64,000 nt of DNA from Pseudonocardia autotrophica (GCF_000717175.1 NZ_JNYD01000029.1:1-64000); one strand, 5' to 3'. Counted from the first letter of the stretch, positions 34,324 through 45,401 are shown. Numbers and translations are program-made. Notes: generated by a model not told the origin, from the letters alone.

Positions 34324-35649
34324 TCATCGCGGCGCCGAGACCAGCACCCTCGCCGCGTCGCCCCCGGCCAGGCACGGGCTGCCGGTGAGCCGCGCCGGGT
34401 CGACGGCCGCGGCCAGCGCCCGGTAGCCCGCCGCCGAGAGGTGCAGCCCGTCGCCGGCGTCGAAGGCCGGCGCGAGCCGGGCCGGGTCGGCCGGGTCGGC
34501 CACCGCGGCGGCGAAGTCGAACACCCCGTCGGCGTGTGCCGGGCCCTCCGTGCGGATCCACCGGTTGACCGCCTCGCGCTGCACCACGGCGAAGGGGGCG
34601 CCGTGCGCCCCCGCGGTCGAGGGCGTGATCGTGGTGAGGAAGACCCGCCGCCCGTCCGCGCGGACCCGGTCGGCGTAGTCGACCAGCCCGGAGACGATCT
34701 CCCCGGCGTCCCGGCCGGCGGCGAGGTCGTTGGTCCCGATGTGCAGGACGACGTCCGCGGCGCCCGGCACCGAGGCGACGTCGGCGGTGTAGCGGGCCGC
34801 CGGGGCCTCGCCGGTCCCGCCGCCGAGCAGCTGGTTCGCCGAGATCCCGGCGTTGAGCACCGGCATGACGAGTCCGCCGGTGAGCCGCCCGGCCAGCGCG
34901 TCGGACCAGCGGTCGTCCCGGTCGGGGTCGCTGCCGACCCCGTCCGTGAGCGAGTCCCCGACCAGGACGACGGCGTTCTCGGCGCGCGGCGCCAGGACGT
35001 CGACGCCGGTGAGCACGAACCAGGACGAGACCGTCCGGCCGAACGGGCCGGGGTCGGCCGAGTCGGCCACGTCGCCCGGCGCGGAGACGTACGAGGTCTG
35101 CAGCGCGACGGGGTGCACGGCGACCCGGTCCGGCTCCTCCGGCAGGTACAGGCTGATCGCGAGCGGGGTGCCGCGCTGGGCGACGAACACCAGTGGGTCG
35201 CTGGCCAGCTCCTCCCCGGGCGGCACGACCACCGTCGGCGCGCCGGAGAACAAGACCGGGCGGGCGGTGCCGGGCACGAGCGCGGCACCCGACCCGGCCT
35301 CGGCCGCCGACGCGGAGTCGATCCGCAGGGGCCGCGTGCCGAACCGGTTGGAGACGCGGATGCGCAGCTCGGAACCGGTGGCCTGGGGGCGCACCAGCAT
35401 CCGCAACGTCCGACCGCCCAGGTCGAAGGGCTGTCCCGCCTGCGGGCTGGTCCGCCAGGCCGCGACCCAGGCGGGACCGCACGGCGCGGGGGAGGAGCCG
35501 TCCTCGGCGCCGGACGCGCCCGTCGACCCGAACGGCAGCAGCGCGACGGCCAGGCCGAGCACGGCCGCGGCCGCCACCAGGCCTGCCACGACTCCCCGGC
35601 CACCTCGCACCCGGTGCAGAGCGTCCACCCACACCCCTTCGCCGACCAT
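34324..35649 (-). CDS. secreted SGNH/GDSL hydrolase
   Basis: A 441-residue exported esterase. A hydrophobic export segment is at about residues 20-38. A beta-rich N-terminal domain follows (about 55-215). The SGNH domain has block I VVLVGDSLTDG (Ser), block II LNAGISAN (Gly/Asn region), block III IGTND and block V DGLH (Asp, His). Substrate is probably a carbohydrate ester or lipid; it cannot be specified. It diverges from prpE across about 220 bp. Confidence 0.88.
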   Translation of the reverse strand: MVGEGVWVDALHRVRGGRGVVAGLVAAAAVLGLAVALLPFGSTGASGAEDGSSPAPCGPAWVAAWRTSPQAGQPFDLGGRTLRMLVRPQATGSELRIRVSNRFGTRPLRIDSASAAEAGSGAALVPGTARPVLFSGAPTVVVPPGEELASDPLVFVAQRGTPLAISLYLPEEPDRVAVHPVALQTSYVSAPGDVADSADPGPFGRTVSSWFVLTGVDVLAPRAENAVVLVGDSLTDGVGSDPDRDDRWSDALAGRLTGGLVMPVLNAGISANQLLGGGTGEAPAARYTADVASVPGAADVVLHIGTNDLAAGRDAGEIVSGLVDYADRVRADGRRVFLTTITPSTAGAHGAPFAVVQREAVNRWIRTEGPAHADGVFDFAAAVADPADPARLAPAFDAGDGLHLSAAGYRALAAAVDPARLTGSPCLAGGDAARVLVSAPR

Positions 35650-35869
35650 GGATCACCCGACCGGGGTGTGCCGGCGGGGTAGGTTCCTCACCCGAACGAA
35701 CGATTTCGCTCGCCGCTCGGCCTATCGGCCATCCGAGTGGTGACGTTACGTCGACCACTCATGACGGTCCGTCGCCTCACCGAAGGGGCAGTTCGGCGCC
35801 CGCGGAGGCCCGGTTCGGCCTAGGGTCAGGGGCCGGAAGCGCGAGGACGTTCGAGGTCAGGAGGCCGGT

Positions 35870-37759
<1,890 letters not shown>

Positions 37760-37873
37760 CAGCCGCGCATACCAAAGATGGATGAGACGCGGTAATACGG
37801 AGGTAATCCTCGCGATAGGCGGGTCGGCCGTCGAGAAGAACCGGCGGCCGGGCCCCCCTTCGAGAGGACACCG

Positions 37874-38626
37874 ATGCCCACTCGTGCCCCCGCACGCCAC
37901 GTGATCCGCGCCGCGGCGCTGGTCGCCACCGTCTCCGCCGCCCTGCTGTTCGGCGCCACCGCACCCGCGCTGGCCCAGCCGACGGTCGGGGACAAGAACT
38001 GCTCCGACTTCGACACCTGGCGCGAGGCGCAGGACTTCTACGTGAGCGCCGGCTCCGGCGACCCGCACAACCTCGACGAGGACGGCGACGGGATCGCCTG
38101 CGAGACGCTCCAGGGCGCTCCGGGTTCGACCACGCCCACGACCACCCCCAAGCCCACGCCGACGACCCCGACCACGCCCCCGAAGCCCTCGCCCACCACG
38201 CCGCCGTCGCACGACGACCACGGCAACGGCGGCCGCGACGACCACGGCGGCAAGAACGACGGCCACAACAACAACGAGGACGACCACGGCGGCCGGGACG
38301 ACCACCACGACGACGGGTGGAAGGACCGCGACGACCACGGCGACAACGGCGACGCCACCCACGACGACGCCACCCCCACCGAGGACGAGGACGACTCGAC
38401 CACCGTCGACGCAGCCGTCGTCGTGGTGACCGGCGACCGCGACTGCGCCGACTTCGCCACCCAGGCGCAGGCCCAGGCCGTGCTGCTGGCCGACCTGTCC
38501 GACCCGGAGCGGCTCGACGCCGACTCGGACGGCATCGCCTGCGAGGACCACTTCGGCACCGAGGGCCGTCAGGTCGCGGTCTACCCGGTCGGCGGTGTGG
38601 CGACGGGCGGGGCCGGCCTCCGATGA
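37874..38626 (+). CDS. secreted protein with two Excalibur calcium-binding domains
   Basis: A 250-residue exported protein. Signal peptide (residues 1-34, ending ALAQP) then an Excalibur domain (NCSDFDTWREAQDFY ... DEDGDGIACE), a Pro/Thr linker, a long His/Asp-rich stretch (DDHGNGGRDDHGG and repeats, about 115-165), and a second Excalibur domain (DCADFATQAQAQAVL ... DADSDGIACED). Each domain has paired cysteines and a DxDxDG calcium loop. The His/Asp stretch could bind metals. Its stop overlaps the sortase start (ATGA). Confidence 0.85.
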   Translation: MPTRAPARHVIRAAALVATVSAALLFGATAPALAQPTVGDKNCSDFDTWREAQDFYVSAGSGDPHNLDEDGDGIACETLQGAPGSTTPTTTPKPTPTTPTTPPKPSPTTPPSHDDHGNGGRDDHGGKNDGHNNNEDDHGGRDDHHDDGWKDRDDHGDNGDATHDDATPTEDEDDSTTVDAAVVVVTGDRDCADFATQAQAQAVLLADLSDPERLDADSDGIACEDHFGTEGRQVAVYPVGGVATGGAGLR

Positions 38627-39267
38627 GCCGCACCCGGATCCCGTCGCCCGCACGCCGGTTCCGCCGGCTCGCGGCCGGCCTGCTCGCCGGCACCGCGCTC
38701 GTCGTCCTCGTCGGGTGCAGTGCCCCGGAGGCGACCCAGCCGACGCAGACGTCCCAGCCGGCCGCGCAGGTCCCGGCGGCCGCCGCTCCGGCCGCCGCCA
38801 CGGCGCCCCTGGCCGCGTCGGCTCCCGAGCGGCTCGAGGTCCCGTCGATCGGCGTCGCGTCCGGCCCGCTGCTCGAGCTGGGCCTCACCGCGGACGGCGC
38901 CCTCGAGGTCCCGGCCGACGCGACGACGGTCGGCTGGTTCGGCCTCGGCCCGACGCCCGGTGCGTCCGGGCCGGCCGTGCTGGCGGCGCACGTCGACTAC
39001 AGCGGCGTGCCCGGCACGTTCACCCGCCTGTCAGCGATGGCCGTGGGCGACGAGATCCGGGTGGCCCGCGCCGACGGCAGCACCGCGCTGTTCACCGCCT
39101 ACCGCGTGGCGCAGTACCCGAAGTCGGCCTTCCCGACCGAGGAGGTCTACGGCGACACCCCGGGTGCGGAGCTGCGGCTCATCACCTGCGGCGGCGCCTT
39201 CGACGACACCGCCCGCTCCTACGCGGACAACGTCGTCGTCTACGCCCGCCTCACGGGCACGGTCTGA
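38623..39267 (+). CDS. class F sortase, possible lipoprotein
   Basis: A 214-residue extracytoplasmic transpeptidase-fold protein. Catalytic His123 (LAAHVDYSG), Cys189 (LITCGG) and Arg209 (VVYAR) are all present. The N-terminal segment ends in a lipobox-like LVGC at Cys32, so it may be lipid-anchored instead of membrane-spanning. Class F sortases have few known substrates. The preceding Excalibur protein is translationally coupled but has no LPxTG-type tail, so a substrate link is not evident. Confidence 0.85.
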   Translation: MSRTRIPSPARRFRRLAAGLLAGTALVVLVGCSAPEATQPTQTSQPAAQVPAAAAPAAATAPLAASAPERLEVPSIGVASGPLLELGLTADGALEVPADATTVGWFGLGPTPGASGPAVLAAHVDYSGVPGTFTRLSAMAVGDEIRVARADGSTALFTAYRVAQYPKSAFPTEEVYGDTPGAELRLITCGGAFDDTARSYADNVVVYARLTGTV

Positions 39268-39288
39268 CCGGTCGGTGATCCGCCGTCG

Positions 39289-39325
39289 GGCAGCGGGACG
39301 TTCGGCAATCGAACGTCCCGCTGCC
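39289..39325 (+). terminator. 16-bp perfect hairpin after the sortase
   Basis: Arms GGCAGCGGGACGTTCG and the exact complement around GCAAT. An outer GATCCGC/GCGGATC pair (39278-39284 and 39331-39337) extends the dyad. Confidence 0.75.
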
Positions 39326-39474
39326 GGGACGCGGATCATGCACGCCCCCGTTCGGCGGTGGCGCTCGACCGTCCACCCGAACGTGTAACGCCCGGGTCCG
39401 GGACCTGCGATGAGGGAGCGACGGCACGCTCCCCCACCGGCCGTCGCACCCCACCGGAGAGGACCCCGCCTCCG

Positions 39475-39888
39475 ATGCGTCACCCGCTCCGCCCGCGGCT
39501 CCCCGCGGTGCTGGCGGCGAGCCTGGCCGTGGTCGCCGTCGGCGGCCTGACCGGCGCCGCGCTCGTCGTCGACACCGGGCCGCCGGGCTCCGTGCTGGCC
39601 GCCGAGCTCCGCGTCACCCCGCCCGTCGCTCCCGTCGGATCCGTCGAGCCCACCGCCCTGCACCAGTCCGCGCACGTGCCCCGCACGCCCGTCACGACCC
39701 CGCAGGCCCCCGCGCCGCTGGCCCTCGCCGGCGCCGTCCGGGCCGCGGCGGCGGCCCGCGCGGAGGGCGACCGGACTCCCTGCCCGAGCACCCGCGCGGC
39801 CGCACCCCGCCTGCCGGGCACCGGCTCCAGGCAAGGGTGTCCTGAGTCACCCGGCACCGACCCGGGAGGTCCACCATTGACGCCATGA
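39475..39888 (+). CDS. small exported hypothetical protein
   Basis: A 137-residue protein with an N-terminal export segment (LPAVLAASLAVVAVGGLTG, about 10-30), then a Pro/Ala/Thr-rich region without recognised domains. It runs four bases into the ferredoxin start. Codon use in the last 40 codons is less convincing than in the first part, so the true gene may end or be shifted earlier. Function unknown. Confidence 0.5.
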   Translation: MRHPLRPRLPAVLAASLAVVAVGGLTGAALVVDTGPPGSVLAAELRVTPPVAPVGSVEPTALHQSAHVPRTPVTTPQAPAPLALAGAVRAAAAARAEGDRTPCPSTRAAAPRLPGTGSRQGCPESPGTDPGGPPLTP

Positions 39889-40076
39889 AGGTTCACGTGG
39901 ACTTCGACCTCTGCGAGAGCAACGCGCTGTGCATGGCCGCCGCGCCGGAGGTGTTCGAGGTACGGGAGGACGACTTCCTCTACATCCTCGACGAGAACCC
40001 GCCGGAGGAACTGCGCGGCAAGGTCGAGGAGGCGGTCCGGGCCTGCCCGAAGGCCGCCATCACCCTCGAGGGCTAG
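39885..40076 (+). CDS. ferredoxin, [3Fe-4S] P450-partner type
   Basis: A 63-residue electron carrier. Cys10, Cys16 and Cys54 (before Pro) form a CxxNxxC...CP set in which the second cysteine of a [4Fe-4S] cluster is replaced by Asn13. This is the pattern of actinobacterial single-cluster [3Fe-4S] ferredoxins that feed cytochromes P450. No P450 gene is in the window; the acyl-CoA ligase follows 46 bp downstream. Confidence 0.88.
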   Translation: MKVHVDFDLCESNALCMAAAPEVFEVREDDFLYILDENPPEELRGKVEEAVRACPKAAITLEG

Positions 40077-40122
40077 TCGCGACCTGTTGCCCGGCCCGGG
40101 ACCCAGCGGCGAGGATCGGCGG

Positions 40123-41706
40123 ATGGATTCGGTCTGGACCACGCCGCTGACGCCGCTGAGCTTCCTGGGCCGCTCGGCCGAGGTGTACCCGGACAAGACC
40201 GCGATCGTCCACGACGACCGCACCTGGACCTACGCGGAGTTCGCCGCGGAGGCGACCCGCGTGGCGCACGGCCTGCGCGGCTCCGGCGTCGAGCGCGGGG
40301 ACCGGGTGGCGTACCTGCTGCCCAACGTGCCCGAGATGCTGGTCGCGCACTTCGCCGTGCCGCTGGCCGGGGCGGTCCTGGTGGCGATCAACACGCGGCT
40401 GTCGACGGAGGAGATCCGCTACATCCTCGACCACTCGGGCTCGAAGGTGCTCGTCGTCGACGCCGCGCTGTACCCGCAGGTCGAGCCGGTCGCGCGGGAG
40501 CTGAAGACCGTCGAGGAGATCGTCACGGTGGTCGACCCGGCGACCCCGGGGGACGGCATCGGCTCCGGCGTCCGCTACGACGACCTGCTCGCCCGCGGCG
40601 CTGACGACCCGCTGCCCTGGGAGGTCGCCGACGAGGACTCGACGATCTCGATCAACTACACCTCGGGCACCACCGGCAAGCCCAAGGGTGTGCAGTACTC
40701 GCACCGCGGGGCGTACCTGAACTCCTTCGGCGAGATCGTGCACTCCGCGCACACGCCGGACAGCGTCTACCTCTGGACGCTGCCGATGTTCCACTGCAAC
40801 GGCTGGTGCACGCCCTGGGCGCTCACCGGCATCGGTGGCACCCACGTCTGTCTGCGTGAGGTCCGCGGCGACCGGATCTGGCAGCTCATCCAGCAGCACG
40901 GGGTCACGCACCTCAACGGCGCCCCCACCGTCGTCACCACGATCATGCGGGCGGAGCAGGCGACGAAGCTGGACTACCAGCTCGTCGTCACCACCGCCGG
41001 CGCGCCGCCGAGCCCGACCACGATCCTGCAGATGGAGCGGATGGGCTTCCGGATCGTGCACGTCTACGGGCTCACCGAGACCTACGGGCCCTACTCGGTG
41101 AACCAGTACCAGCGCGCCTGGGACGACCTCGAGCCGGAGGAGCGCGCGCGGCTGCAGGCCCGGCAGGGCGTCGGGATGCTGCAGACCGACCGGGTGCGCG
41201 TCGTCGACAAGAACATGCGCGACGTGCCGCGGGACGGGCAGACGATGGGCGAGATCGTCATGCGCGGCAACAACGTGATGACCGGCTACTACGAAGACCC
41301 GGCGGGCACCGAGAAGGCGTTCGAGGGCGGGTGGTTCCACTCCGGCGACCTGGGGGTGATGCACCCCGACGGCTACATCGAGCTGCGCGACCGGGCCAAG
41401 GACATCGTCATCTCCGGCGGCGAGAACATCTCGACGGTCGAGGTCGAGCAGGCCGTGGTGTCGCACCCGGCGGTCCTGGAGGCCGCGGTGATCGGCGTGC
41501 CCGACGAGCAGTGGGGTGAGCGGCCCAAGGCGTTCGTCGTGCTCGCGCCCGGCGGCGAGGCCACGCCGGAGGAGCTGATCGCGCACGTGAAGTCGAAGAT
41601 CGCCCGCTACAAGGCCCCGCGGGACGTCGAGATCGTCGACGAGCTGCCCAAGACCTCCACCGGCAAGATCCAGAAGTTCGAGCTCCGCGCCCGCCCCACC
41701 CCGTGA
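40123..41706 (+). CDS. fatty-acid/medium-chain acyl-CoA ligase (FadD-like)
   Basis: A 527-residue AMP-dependent synthetase. P-loop NYTSGTTGKPKGV, LPMFHCNGWC (a motif of medium-chain and methylthiopropionyl-type ligases), VYGLTETYGPY, GDLGVMHPDGYIELRDRAKD and catalytic Lys515 in STGKIQKFE. The acid is probably a short or medium chain, though the exact chain cannot be read. ATG 40123 has GAGGA upstream. Its TGA stop lies in the 40-bp palindrome at 41703-41742. Confidence 0.88.
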   Translation: MDSVWTTPLTPLSFLGRSAEVYPDKTAIVHDDRTWTYAEFAAEATRVAHGLRGSGVERGDRVAYLLPNVPEMLVAHFAVPLAGAVLVAINTRLSTEEIRYILDHSGSKVLVVDAALYPQVEPVARELKTVEEIVTVVDPATPGDGIGSGVRYDDLLARGADDPLPWEVADEDSTISINYTSGTTGKPKGVQYSHRGAYLNSFGEIVHSAHTPDSVYLWTLPMFHCNGWCTPWALTGIGGTHVCLREVRGDRIWQLIQQHGVTHLNGAPTVVTTIMRAEQATKLDYQLVVTTAGAPPSPTTILQMERMGFRIVHVYGLTETYGPYSVNQYQRAWDDLEPEERARLQARQGVGMLQTDRVRVVDKNMRDVPRDGQTMGEIVMRGNNVMTGYYEDPAGTEKAFEGGWFHSGDLGVMHPDGYIELRDRAKDIVISGGENISTVEVEQAVVSHPAVLEAAVIGVPDEQWGERPKAFVVLAPGGEATPEELIAHVKSKIARYKAPRDVEIVDELPKTSTGKIQKFELRARPTP

Positions 41707-41742
41707 GTGCCTACTGTCCCTAGAGGGGCAGTAGGCACTCAC
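41703..41742. repeat. 40-bp palindrome, GTGAGTG family (type 2)
   Basis: Arms GTGAGTGCCTACTG and complement around a TCCCTAGAGGGG-like centre. It contains the stop codon of the CoA-ligase gene and is followed by ACGACCCCC. Confidence 0.8.
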
Positions 41743-41813
41743 GACCCCCGGCGACCTGGGATTCGTCACGTGCGCGCGAGATTCGGGTCGGAGGTCCGTT
41801 AGCGTTGCTCATC

Positions 41814-43034
41814 GTGAGCCGCGAACAGACCGCCTTCCGCGTGGGGGCCGGCGCGGTCGCGATCACCACCTCGACCGTGCTGCCGATCTTCCTGACCGGC
41901 GCGCTCGCGGTGCAGATCTCCGCCGAGCTGGGCTTCGACCCGGCGGGGCTCGGCCTGGTCGTGGCGCTGTACTTCGGCGTCTCGGCACTGGTGTCGCTGC
42001 CCGTCGGCAAGATCGTCGAACGCCTGGGCTCGGGCCGGACGAGCCGGATCGCCGTGCTCGGCGCCGCCACGTTCATGCTGCTCACGGCCGGTCTGGCGCG
42101 GAACTACGCCTCGCTGGTCGCGATCCTGCTCTGCGGCGCGTGGTGCAACGTCATGGGCCAGCTCTCCTCGAACCTCACCCTCGCCCGCTCGATGCCGGCC
42201 GCGCGGATGGGCCTGTCCTTCGGGGTCAAGCAGGCCTCGGTGCCGCTCGCCACGCTGCTCGCGGGCGTCGCCGTCCCGGCCGTCGCGCTGACCGTCGGGT
42301 GGCGCTGGGCCTTCGTGATCGGCGCGGCGCTGGCGCTGACCTCCCTCGCCGCCGCCCCGCGGGGGTCCGGCCCGGGTGCGAAGGACCGGACGGTCCCCGA
42401 GGACCGGGCGACGGCGGCGCTGTCGGTCATCGGCGCGGCCGCCGGCCTGGGCGCGGCGTCGGCGACCGGGCTGGGCATCTTCCTCGTGGCGTCGGCGGTG
42501 GACCGGGGCGTGGACCCCGGGCCGGCCGGCCTGGTCCTGACGCTCGGCAGCGTCGTCGGGCTGCTGATGCGGATGCTGCACGGCTGGCTCGCCGACCGGC
42601 GCACCGGGGGGCACGTCGCCGTGGTCGCCGGCTGCCTGCTGCTGGGTGCGGCCGGGCTGCTGCTGCTCGCCGTGCCGGGGCCGGTGCCGCTGATCGTCGG
42701 GACGGTTCTCGGCTTCGGGCTCGGCTGGTCGTGGCCGGGCCTGCTGCAGTTCGCCGTGGTGCGGCTGAACCCGTCGGCGCCCGCGGCGGCGACGGCGATC
42801 GTGCAGGTGGGCGTGTACGCCGGCGGGTTCCTCGGGCCCGTCGGGTTCGGGTTCCTGGCCGCGCACGCCTCCTTCACCACGGCCTGGATCGTGGCCGCCG
42901 CGGCGATGGTGGTCGCCGGCGTCGGGGTCCTGCTGGGTCGCCGGATGCTACTGGCGCATACGCGCAGGTCAGCAGGGGTCGTGAGTGCCGAGCGCCCCTC
43001 TGGCGGCACTCGGCACTCACGGGTCAGCGGGTAA
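41814..43034 (+). CDS. MFS transporter, nitrate/cyanate-type (CynX/NarK-like)
   Basis: A 406-residue 12-helix major-facilitator carrier with a compact N-terminus (TTSTVLPIFLTGALAVQISA) and the helix 2-3 loop GKIVERLGSGRTSRIAVLG. Substrate unknown. The last ~20 codons (VVSAERPSGGTRHSRVSG) are encoded by the GTGAGTG palindrome at 42981-43020, so the natural C-terminus probably ended near 42975 before the element arrived. GTG 41814 is preferred; a TTG lies at 41805. Confidence 0.78.
   Translation: MSREQTAFRVGAGAVAITTSTVLPIFLTGALAVQISAELGFDPAGLGLVVALYFGVSALVSLPVGKIVERLGSGRTSRIAVLGAATFMLLTAGLARNYASLVAILLCGAWCNVMGQLSSNLTLARSMPAARMGLSFGVKQASVPLATLLAGVAVPAVALTVGWRWAFVIGAALALTSLAAAPRGSGPGAKDRTVPEDRATAALSVIGAAAGLGAASATGLGIFLVASAVDRGVDPGPAGLVLTLGSVVGLLMRMLHGWLADRRTGGHVAVVAGCLLLGAAGLLLLAVPGPVPLIVGTVLGFGLGWSWPGLLQFAVVRLNPSAPAAATAIVQVGVYAGGFLGPVGFGFLAAHASFTTAWIVAAAAMVVAGVGVLLGRRMLLAHTRRSAGVVSAERPSGGTRHSRVSG
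42981..43020. repeat. 40-bp palindrome, GTGAGTG family (type 2)
   Basis: Arms GTGAGTGCCGAGCGCC and a partly matched complement ending GGCACTCAC. The preceding bases CGCAGGTCAGCAGGGGTC recur before the element at 43218. It is embedded in the MFS reading frame. Confidence 0.75.
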
Positions 43035-43035
43035 G

Positions 43036-43196
43036 GCGCAAACCCTCGGAGCCCGCTCGGTCCGCTTCAGCGAGGGCAGCGACCGCCCGGGGACGAACGG
43101 CCCCAAGCTCGCCGCCGCCGAACGGCTCGGATCACCCGCTCCACGCTCGACCGCTCGGTGCGGGCGCTCGGGATCGACGACAAGCGATGGGCGTGA
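43036..43196 (+). pseudogene. remnant of a Fis-type HTH regulator C-terminus
   Basis: One frame reads TNGPKLAAAERLG. After a one-base shift at about 43128 the sense continues as ITRSTLDRSVRALGIDDKRW and TGA. Joined, this is a typical Fis-like helix-turn-helix at the end of GAF/sigma-54-type activators (AAERLGITRSTL-RALGI). No upstream domain remains. It lies between two copies of the GTGAGTG palindrome. Confidence 0.5.
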
Positions 43197-43217
43197 ACCC
43201 GCAGGTCAGCCGTGGTC

Positions 43218-43257
43218 GTGAGTGCCGACTGCCCCTCTAGGGGCAGTCGTCACTCAC
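43218..43257. repeat. 40-bp palindrome, GTGAGTG family (type 2)
   Basis: Arms GTGAGTGCCGACTGCCCC and a near-perfect complement ending GTCACTCAC. It supplies the last codons and stop of the minus-strand DUF72 gene. Confidence 0.8.
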
Positions 43258-44065
43258 GGAGTCGGCCGGCCAGGGAGATCGCGTCGAAGGGGGCGTGGAC
43301 CTTGACGTCGTTGTCGAAGTAGACGACCACGTCGAGGCCCGCGGCGCGCCACCCGCGGATCCGCTCGGCCCACACGTCCAGGGCCTCCGGGGTGTAGCCG
43401 CTGACGTAGAGCTCCTGGTCGCCGTGCAGCCGGACGTAGACGTGGTCGGCGGTCACGTCGGTGAGGAAGGGCCACTTCCCCGCGGTGTCCGCGACGACGA
43501 GCGCAACGTCGTGCTCCCGCAGCAGGGCGAGGAAGGCCGGGTCGCGGAAGCTCTCGTGCCGGACCTCCACGGCGTGCCGCAGCGGGCGGTCCGCGTCCGT
43601 CTCCAGCAGGTTGCGGCCCTCGAGGCGCTCGTCGTGCTCCTTGGCGAGGTCGGCCGCGGCGCCGGTCGAGTGCGGAAGCAGCTCCAGGAAGGCCCGCATC
43701 CGGTCGGCGTCGAAGCGCATCCGCGGCGGCAGCTGCCACAGCACCGGCCCGAGTTTGGGCCCCAGCGCCAGCACGCCGGAGGCGAAGAAGTTGGCCACCG
43801 GGGTGCGGACCTCGCGGAGCTGCTTCAGATGGGTGACGAACCGCGGTCCCTTGACCGCGAACAGGAAGTCCGGCGGCGTCTCCTCGCGCCAGCTCACCCA
43901 GCTCTCCGGCCGCTGCAGCGAGTAGAAGGAGCCGTTGATCTCGATCGACGACACCGCGCGGGACAGGTACTCCAGCTCGCGGCGCTGGGCGAGGCCCTTC
44001 GGGTAGAACACGCCGCGCCACGGCGGGTACCGCCAGCCCGACGTCCCGGTGCGCACCTCCGCCAC
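43250..44065 (-). CDS. DUF72 (YecE-like) protein
   Basis: A 271-residue TIM-barrel-like protein of unknown function. Family motifs: GTSGWRYPPWRGVFYP at the start, SSIEINGSFYSLQRPESWVSW, FLFAVKGPRFVTHLK, VEVRHESF and VVYFDNDVKVHAPFDA. Length is normal. Its final Arg-Glu-stop are encoded by the palindromic element. It diverges from the M20 gene with 28 bp between starts. Confidence 0.88.
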   Translation of the reverse strand: MAEVRTGTSGWRYPPWRGVFYPKGLAQRRELEYLSRAVSSIEINGSFYSLQRPESWVSWREETPPDFLFAVKGPRFVTHLKQLREVRTPVANFFASGVLALGPKLGPVLWQLPPRMRFDADRMRAFLELLPHSTGAAADLAKEHDERLEGRNLLETDADRPLRHAVEVRHESFRDPAFLALLREHDVALVVADTAGKWPFLTDVTADHVYVRLHGDQELYVSGYTPEALDVWAERIRGWRAAGLDVVVYFDNDVKVHAPFDAISLAGRLRE

Positions 44066-44093
44066 GTGGTCATCCTGGCCTAGGGTGCGGCAG

Positions 44094-45401
44094 GTGCGCA
44101 GCGAACCCGTCCGGCCCGACGACGGCTACCTCCGCGCCCTGGTGGCCGCGACGGAGCGGGCGGTCGCCGACGCCGAACCGCTGGACTCGGACCACGCCGG
44201 CGCCCCCGACGGGCTCCGCGAGCCGGTGGCCGACGCCGTCGTCGAGCTCGGCGACGAGCTGGTGGCGCTCAGCCGCGACCTGCACGCCCACCCCGAGACC
44301 TCGTTCGACGAGCACCGCTCCGTCGCCGCCGTCGCCGACCTGCTGAAGCGGCACGGGCACGAGCCCGAGCTCGGCGTCGGCGGACTGGAGACGGCGCTGC
44401 GGGTCGGCGTCGGGAACGACGGCCCGCACGTCGGCATCCTCGCCGAGTACGACGCGCTGCCGGGGATCGGGCACGGCTGCGGCCACAACGTCATCTGCAC
44501 GACGGCGGTCGGCGCCTACCTCGCGCTGGCCGGCCGGGCGCCGGGCCGGGTCACGCTGTTCGGCACGCCCGCCGAGGAGGGCGGGGGCGGCAAGGAGACC
44601 ATGGCGCGGGCGGGACTGTTCGACGACGTCGACGCCGTCGTGATGCTGCACCCCTTCTCGCACGACATCGCCATGCACCCGTTCCTCGGCCGCCGCCAGG
44701 TCGAGATGGTGTTCCACGGGGTGGCGGCGCACGCGGCGGCCCAGCCGTTCATGGGTCGCAACGCCCTCGACGCCGCCGTCGCCGCCTACACCGGGGTCGC
44801 GGCGCTGCGCCAGCACCTGCCGCCCGGCGACCGGCTGCACGGGGTGTTCACGGACGGCGGGGCGCGCCCCAACGTCGTCCCGGACCGGGCGGCGCTGATG
44901 TTCTACGTGCGCTCGACGGAGCCGGACACGTTGCGGGACCTGGCGGCGCGGCTCACCGCGATCGCCGACGGCGCCGCCCTGATGCACGGCTGCGGCGTCG
45001 AGCTGACCTGGGACGAGAAGCCCGCCTACCTGCCGATCCGGCACAACCGCACCCTCGCCGGGCGATGGGCGGTCAATCAGCGGGACTGCGGCCGGTCGCC
45101 GCTCGCGCCGGGCGTGGTGCCGGAGTTCCTCACCGGATCGACCGACCTGGGGAACCTGAGCTACCGGATGCCCGCCATCCACCCGATGCTCGCGATCTCC
45201 GGACCCACGGACTCGCTGCACACCGTCGAGTTCGCCGAGGCGGCGGGCGGCCCGGGCGGCGACGCCGGGGTCCGTGACGGGGCCCTCGGGCTCGCCCTGA
45301 CCGCCCTGGACTACCTCGCCGACCCCGCGCTGCGCGAGGCGGTGCACGCCGAGTTCGAGGCGCAGGGCGGGGCGGTCGACGTGCCCCACTATTTCGAGTA
45401 G
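44094..45401 (+). CDS. M20-family amidohydrolase/peptidase
   Basis: A 435-residue metal-dependent amidohydrolase, like AbgB and other N-acyl-amino-acid or p-aminobenzoyl-glutamate hydrolases. LHAHPETSFDEHRS, AEYDALPGIGHGCGHNVICT (metal ligands Asp and His) and PAEEGGGGKETM (catalytic Glu pair) are seen, then the dimerisation domain (MVFHGVAAHAAAQPFMGRNA). TAGGGT ends seven bases before GTG 44094, giving a leaderless start; GTG 44085 lies inside that box. Substrate unknown. Confidence 0.88.
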   Translation: MRSEPVRPDDGYLRALVAATERAVADAEPLDSDHAGAPDGLREPVADAVVELGDELVALSRDLHAHPETSFDEHRSVAAVADLLKRHGHEPELGVGGLETALRVGVGNDGPHVGILAEYDALPGIGHGCGHNVICTTAVGAYLALAGRAPGRVTLFGTPAEEGGGGKETMARAGLFDDVDAVVMLHPFSHDIAMHPFLGRRQVEMVFHGVAAHAAAQPFMGRNALDAAVAAYTGVAALRQHLPPGDRLHGVFTDGGARPNVVPDRAALMFYVRSTEPDTLRDLAARLTAIADGAALMHGCGVELTWDEKPAYLPIRHNRTLAGRWAVNQRDCGRSPLAPGVVPEFLTGSTDLGNLSYRMPAIHPMLAISGPTDSLHTVEFAEAAGGPGGDAGVRDGALGLALTALDYLADPALREAVHAEFEAQGGAVDVPHYFE

